From: Pseudomonadota bacterium
GTDB taxonomy: Bacteria > Pseudomonadota > Gammaproteobacteria > Steroidobacterales > Steroidobacteraceae
Direction of reading: 5' to 3'
DNA: 7,990 bases
NCBI GenBank assembly: GCA_023428645.1
Contig: JAEYXD010000037.1
Location: 1 to 7,990 of the forward strand
Positions 5,991 through 7,990 of the stretch are shown here, in pieces. The position numbers and the translations under genes were made by a program. Each line of letters begins with the position of its first letter. Within the stretch, counting starts at the first letter, position 1. The notes below the pieces were generated by a model. That model had not been told where the DNA came from. It ran no database searches and saw only the letters and a list, made by a program, of their open reading frames with translations.

Positions 5991-6115
5991 AGATCAGCCG
6001 GCAGGCGTATGCCGAGATGTATGGCCCGACGACCGGCGATCGTGTGCGGCTCGGCGACACGGCGCTCGTGATTCGTATCGAGCGCGATGTCACCAGTTAC
6101 GGCGATGAGGTGAAA
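5987..6115 (+). pseudogene. ureC: 5' remnant of urease alpha subunit UreC (43 codons)
   Basis: The ATG overlaps the ureB stop. The first 43 residues (MKISRQAYAEMYGPTTGDR, then a divergent LVIRIERDVTSYGDEVK) are the N-terminus of the catalytic alpha subunit. A full UreC is about 570 residues. Here homology stops after GDEVK at 6115, so all nickel-binding histidines, the carbamylated lysine and the active-site flap are gone. The frame runs on for 16 unrelated codons to a stop at 6164-6166. The adjoining DNA matches the 3' end of ureF, so a large internal deletion is implied. Confidence 0.85.
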
Positions 6116-6116
6116 C

Positions 6117-6348
6117 GAGGCTGCCGTACTGCAATGGAGCCGAGAATCAGGCGCTGGCCGCCGTGAAGCTGATTCCACTGGGACAAACGGCGGGACAACG
6201 GCTGCTCTTGGAGTTGAGCCAGCGCATTCCAGGCTGGGTCGAGCACGCAACGACCGTCGGCGATGACGACATCGCCGTGTCGACGCCGACGCTGCTGCTG
6301 TTCAGCGCGCTGCACGAGACGCAATACACGCGCTTGTTCCGCTCGTAA
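6117..6348 (+). pseudogene. ureF: 3' remnant of urease accessory protein UreF
   Basis: In the frame that ends at TAA 6346-6348 the sequence reads ENQALAAVKLIPLGQTAG, QRLLLELSQRIPGWVEHA and, at the end, SALHETQYTRLFRS. This is the highly conserved C-terminus of UreF, part of the UreDFG chaperone complex that loads nickel into urease. About 70 codons remain of roughly 230. Just upstream, an adjacent frame reads VLQWS, likely the residues preceding ENQ, shifted by one extra C near 6141. No start codon belongs to this fragment. ureG, normally next, is absent: the Hsp70-like gene on the other strand ends 8 bases beyond. Confidence 0.82.
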
Positions 6349-6356
6349 CGAACTTC

Positions 6357-7634
6357 CTAGCCGTTCGTCCGCCCCATCAACGCCAGGCCCTGCGCGACCG
6401 ACGAGAATTCATCGCCTCCGACCAAACGCTCCGCGCCGAACTTCCGCGCGAAGGCCGCTCGCACCGCGGGCACCAACGCGCTGCCGCCGGTCATGAAGAC
6501 GCGAGTGATCTCGTGGGCGGCAACGCCGGCAATCCGCAGCGCCTCGTCCGCCGATGCCGTGATCTTCGCGAGGTCGTCGGCGATCCACTGCTCGAACTCG
6601 AGCCGCGAAATCGTCCGATCGATCGTGACCGGCCCGGCTTGGAACGTGAGGCGCGCCGACGGCTGCGAGGTCAGCGTCTGTTTGACGCGCGACACCGCTT
6701 GAAACAACGAGAATCCCGCCTCGTTGCGAATGACGTGCACGAGCCCCTCGAACGCCTGCTCATCGACGGCGGTGCGCAGAATGTCGGTGATGAGCCGCAG
6801 GTTCTGCCGATTGTTCATCATCGACAGCTGGTGCCAGCTTGCGAAGTTCGAATAGATCCACAACGGAATCGGCAACCGCTTCGTCTCGGGCTGAAATTCC
6901 GTTCCCATGCCGAGTGCGGGGCACACCGCGTTGTAGACGATGCCGTAGTCGAAGCGATCGCCCGCGATGCCGATACCTGTCTGCGCGAGCGGCGCGAGGC
7001 GTGGCGTCGCCTGATCGGCGGTCACCTCGACGACAGAGAAATCGCTCGTGCCGCCGCCCAGGTCGGCGACGAGAACGAGATGCTTGTCCGTCGCGCGCTT
7101 CGCAAAGGCATAGGCCGCGGCCTCGGGCTCCAGGCCGACGCGCGCTGGGCGCGGTCCGGCACGCTCGAACGCATCGAGCAAGCGCGACTGCGCCAGTGCG
7201 TCGTCGGGAGACGCGCCGGCGAATTGAATCGGCCGGCCGACGACCAGCGGCGCTTGCGTGATGAGCTCGCGAGCCGCTGCCGAGTCGTACAAGTGAGTCA
7301 GCAGCACGCCGATGAGCTCTTCGAGCGAATACAGATGTGAGAAGACGCGGGTATCGACGAAGCTCCGGCTGCCGAGGAACGACTTCATCGATTGAATGAG
7401 ACGCGCGGCGCCGCCGCGTGCGAGGTAATCGGCGATCGCGTCCGTGCCCGCGCTGCTGATGGGCCGTTCGCGCGGATTCGTGTCGTTCGGGCGAAAGCAG
7501 AGCAGCGAGGGCAGGACCTGCGAGGCGCCCGCGCGGGTTGCGATGGACAGAATCGACGCTCGGCCGCTCTCGTCGACCGCCGCGAGGACCGTGTTGCTGG
7601 TGCCGAAATCGACACCCATGGATACAGGACGCAT
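6357..7634 (-). CDS. Hsp70-like ATPase without substrate-binding domain (YegD-type)
   Basis: A protein of the actin/Hsp70 ATPase superfamily, 425 residues from the ATG at 7634. Nucleotide-binding landmarks are all visible: phosphate-1 loop GVDFGTSNT (residues 7-15), MKSFLGS with the position of the Hsp70 catalytic Lys (Lys84), the connect-1 helix LEPEAAAYAF (168-177), phosphate-2 DLGGGTSDFS (191-200) and the adenosine motif FMTGGSALVPAV (380-391). The chain ends soon after the ATPase domain, so the beta-sandwich substrate domain and lid of DnaK are missing. Length fits YegD-type proteins, whose cellular role is poorly defined. No signal or membrane segment is seen, so it is cytoplasmic. Start choice is uncertain: ATG 7634, ATG 7619 and TTG 7676 are in frame and none has a strong Shine-Dalgarno. 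The gene looks intact and converges with the ureF remnant, leaving 8 bases between stops. A weak 6-bp dyad (6348-6368) spans that gap. Confidence 0.87.
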   Translation of the reverse strand: MRPVSMGVDFGTSNTVLAAVDESGRASILSIATRAGASQVLPSLLCFRPNDTNPRERPISSAGTDAIADYLARGGAARLIQSMKSFLGSRSFVDTRVFSHLYSLEELIGVLLTHLYDSAAARELITQAPLVVGRPIQFAGASPDDALAQSRLLDAFERAGPRPARVGLEPEAAAYAFAKRATDKHLVLVADLGGGTSDFSVVEVTADQATPRLAPLAQTGIGIAGDRFDYGIVYNAVCPALGMGTEFQPETKRLPIPLWIYSNFASWHQLSMMNNRQNLRLITDILRTAVDEQAFEGLVHVIRNEAGFSLFQAVSRVKQTLTSQPSARLTFQAGPVTIDRTISRLEFEQWIADDLAKITASADEALRIAGVAAHEITRVFMTGGSALVPAVRAAFARKFGAERLVGGDEFSSVAQGLALMGRTNG

Positions 7635-7990
7635 GACCGAATGCCCGGACTCAAAGGCCGCGCAAAGTAGCGGCAAGGACGCTGAGGGTCAAATCGTCCG
7701 TCGCGCGCGCGGCTGGCAGCGGCCGCTGCCCTGACGAATGCGGCGAATGCCTACGACTGTCGGCGCCGCGTGCACCGGCGTGCTCGATAAGGGGAAGACG
7801 GCGCGCCCAAAATTGCGGGACCCGGCGGGTTGAACGCGGCGTTGCTGCGGTGATGAAGCTCAAGACGTTCGCTGCGAGAAGCCGATCGAGCTCGTCCGAG
7901 TATCCGCGCGGGCTGTCTCAGCCGCATACGCACGCTGATCGTTCGGCACATGAGAATCCGCAAGACGAGCTGCCGAGCATCGAAATCGAA
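7635..7990. other. Region upstream of the Hsp70-like gene, no recognisable gene
   Basis: These 356 bases contain no coding sequence I can assign. On the plus strand an ATG at 7853 opens a frame to the window edge (starting MKLKTFAARS), but there is no Shine-Dalgarno and the translation is Ser/Arg/His-rich and unfamiliar. A 31-codon frame at 7738-7833 is equally unsupported. Minus-strand frames are Arg-rich or have weak codon bias. The promoter of the Hsp70-like gene should be here, but no clear -35/-10 pair was found. Confidence 0.5.
7715..7730. promoter_or_regulatory. Perfect 16-base palindrome, possible operator
   Basis: GGCAGCGGCCGCTGCC equals its own reverse complement. It lies about 80 bases before the chosen start of the Hsp70-like gene (minus strand). 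With no spacer it would make a poor RNA hairpin, so a protein-binding site is the likelier role if it has one. In GC-rich DNA a chance origin remains possible. Confidence 0.3.

Noticed and set aside
6513..7340. 275-codon plus-strand frame opposite the Hsp70-like gene
   Set aside because: Arg/Glu-rich with no family resemblance. The minus strand carries all Hsp70 motifs.
7763..7780. Short GC hairpin CGCCG/CGGCG
   Set aside because: A 5-bp stem is expected by chance in this composition.
7853..7990. Plus-strand partial gene starting MKLKTF at the right edge
   Set aside because: The first residues faintly recall FlhF-type starts, but the rest does not match, no ribosome binding site is present and only 46 codons are visible.

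Overview
The window comes from a GC-rich bacterium, most likely a proteobacterium. The grounds are the strong G/C bias at third codon positions, a Tat-exported SoxC-type molybdoenzyme paired with a cytochrome c, and proteobacterial-type urease and HupE/UreJ sequences. I cannot name a genus. No rRNA, tRNA, CRISPR array, insertion sequence or phage gene is visible.

Left part (1-2352): the 3' portion of a B12-binding radical SAM gene runs off the left edge. A small exported protein with a conserved-looking Cys pair follows. Next is a gene-free stretch of about 430 bases (1925-2352) rich in inverted repeats. The most elaborate is a nested hairpin at 2216-2268, just upstream of soxC.

Middle part (2353-5247): a soxC-soxD pair overlaps by 8 bases and encodes a periplasmic molybdopterin sulfane/sulfite dehydrogenase and its monohaem cytochrome c. 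No other sox genes are in view. The soxD frame has no stop of its own where the SoxD homology ends. It runs in frame into the N-terminus of a beta-lactamase-family serine hydrolase, then loses the frame at a run of four G. The hydrolase continues in a second frame and has Arg where the catalytic Lys of SxxK is expected.

Decayed urease locus (5213-6348): the C-terminal third of a HupE/UreJ nickel-transporter gene lies on the minus strand and stops matching right at the ureA start codon. It is followed by ureA (several small frameshifts), ureB (one deletion of about 11 bases and one 1-base loss), the first 43 codons of ureC, and then, within a few bases, the last 70 or so codons of ureF. The rest of ureC, all of ureE and most of ureF are missing from between, and ureD and ureG are not present. 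This is a urease graveyard, not a working operon.

Right part (6349-7990): an intact-looking Hsp70-like ATPase of YegD-type length lies on the minus strand, tail to tail with the urease remnant. The last 356 bases hold no gene I recognise, but include a perfect 16-base palindrome upstream of the Hsp70-like gene.

Long intact genes (radical SAM, soxC, Hsp70-like) flank a roughly 2.3-kb zone where every gene is broken. I read this mainly as real gene decay. Several of the single-base losses lie in G runs, however, and could be sequencing errors. I see no convincing new biological system. The main interest is the scarred urease region, the soxD/hydrolase junction and the structured soxC leader.
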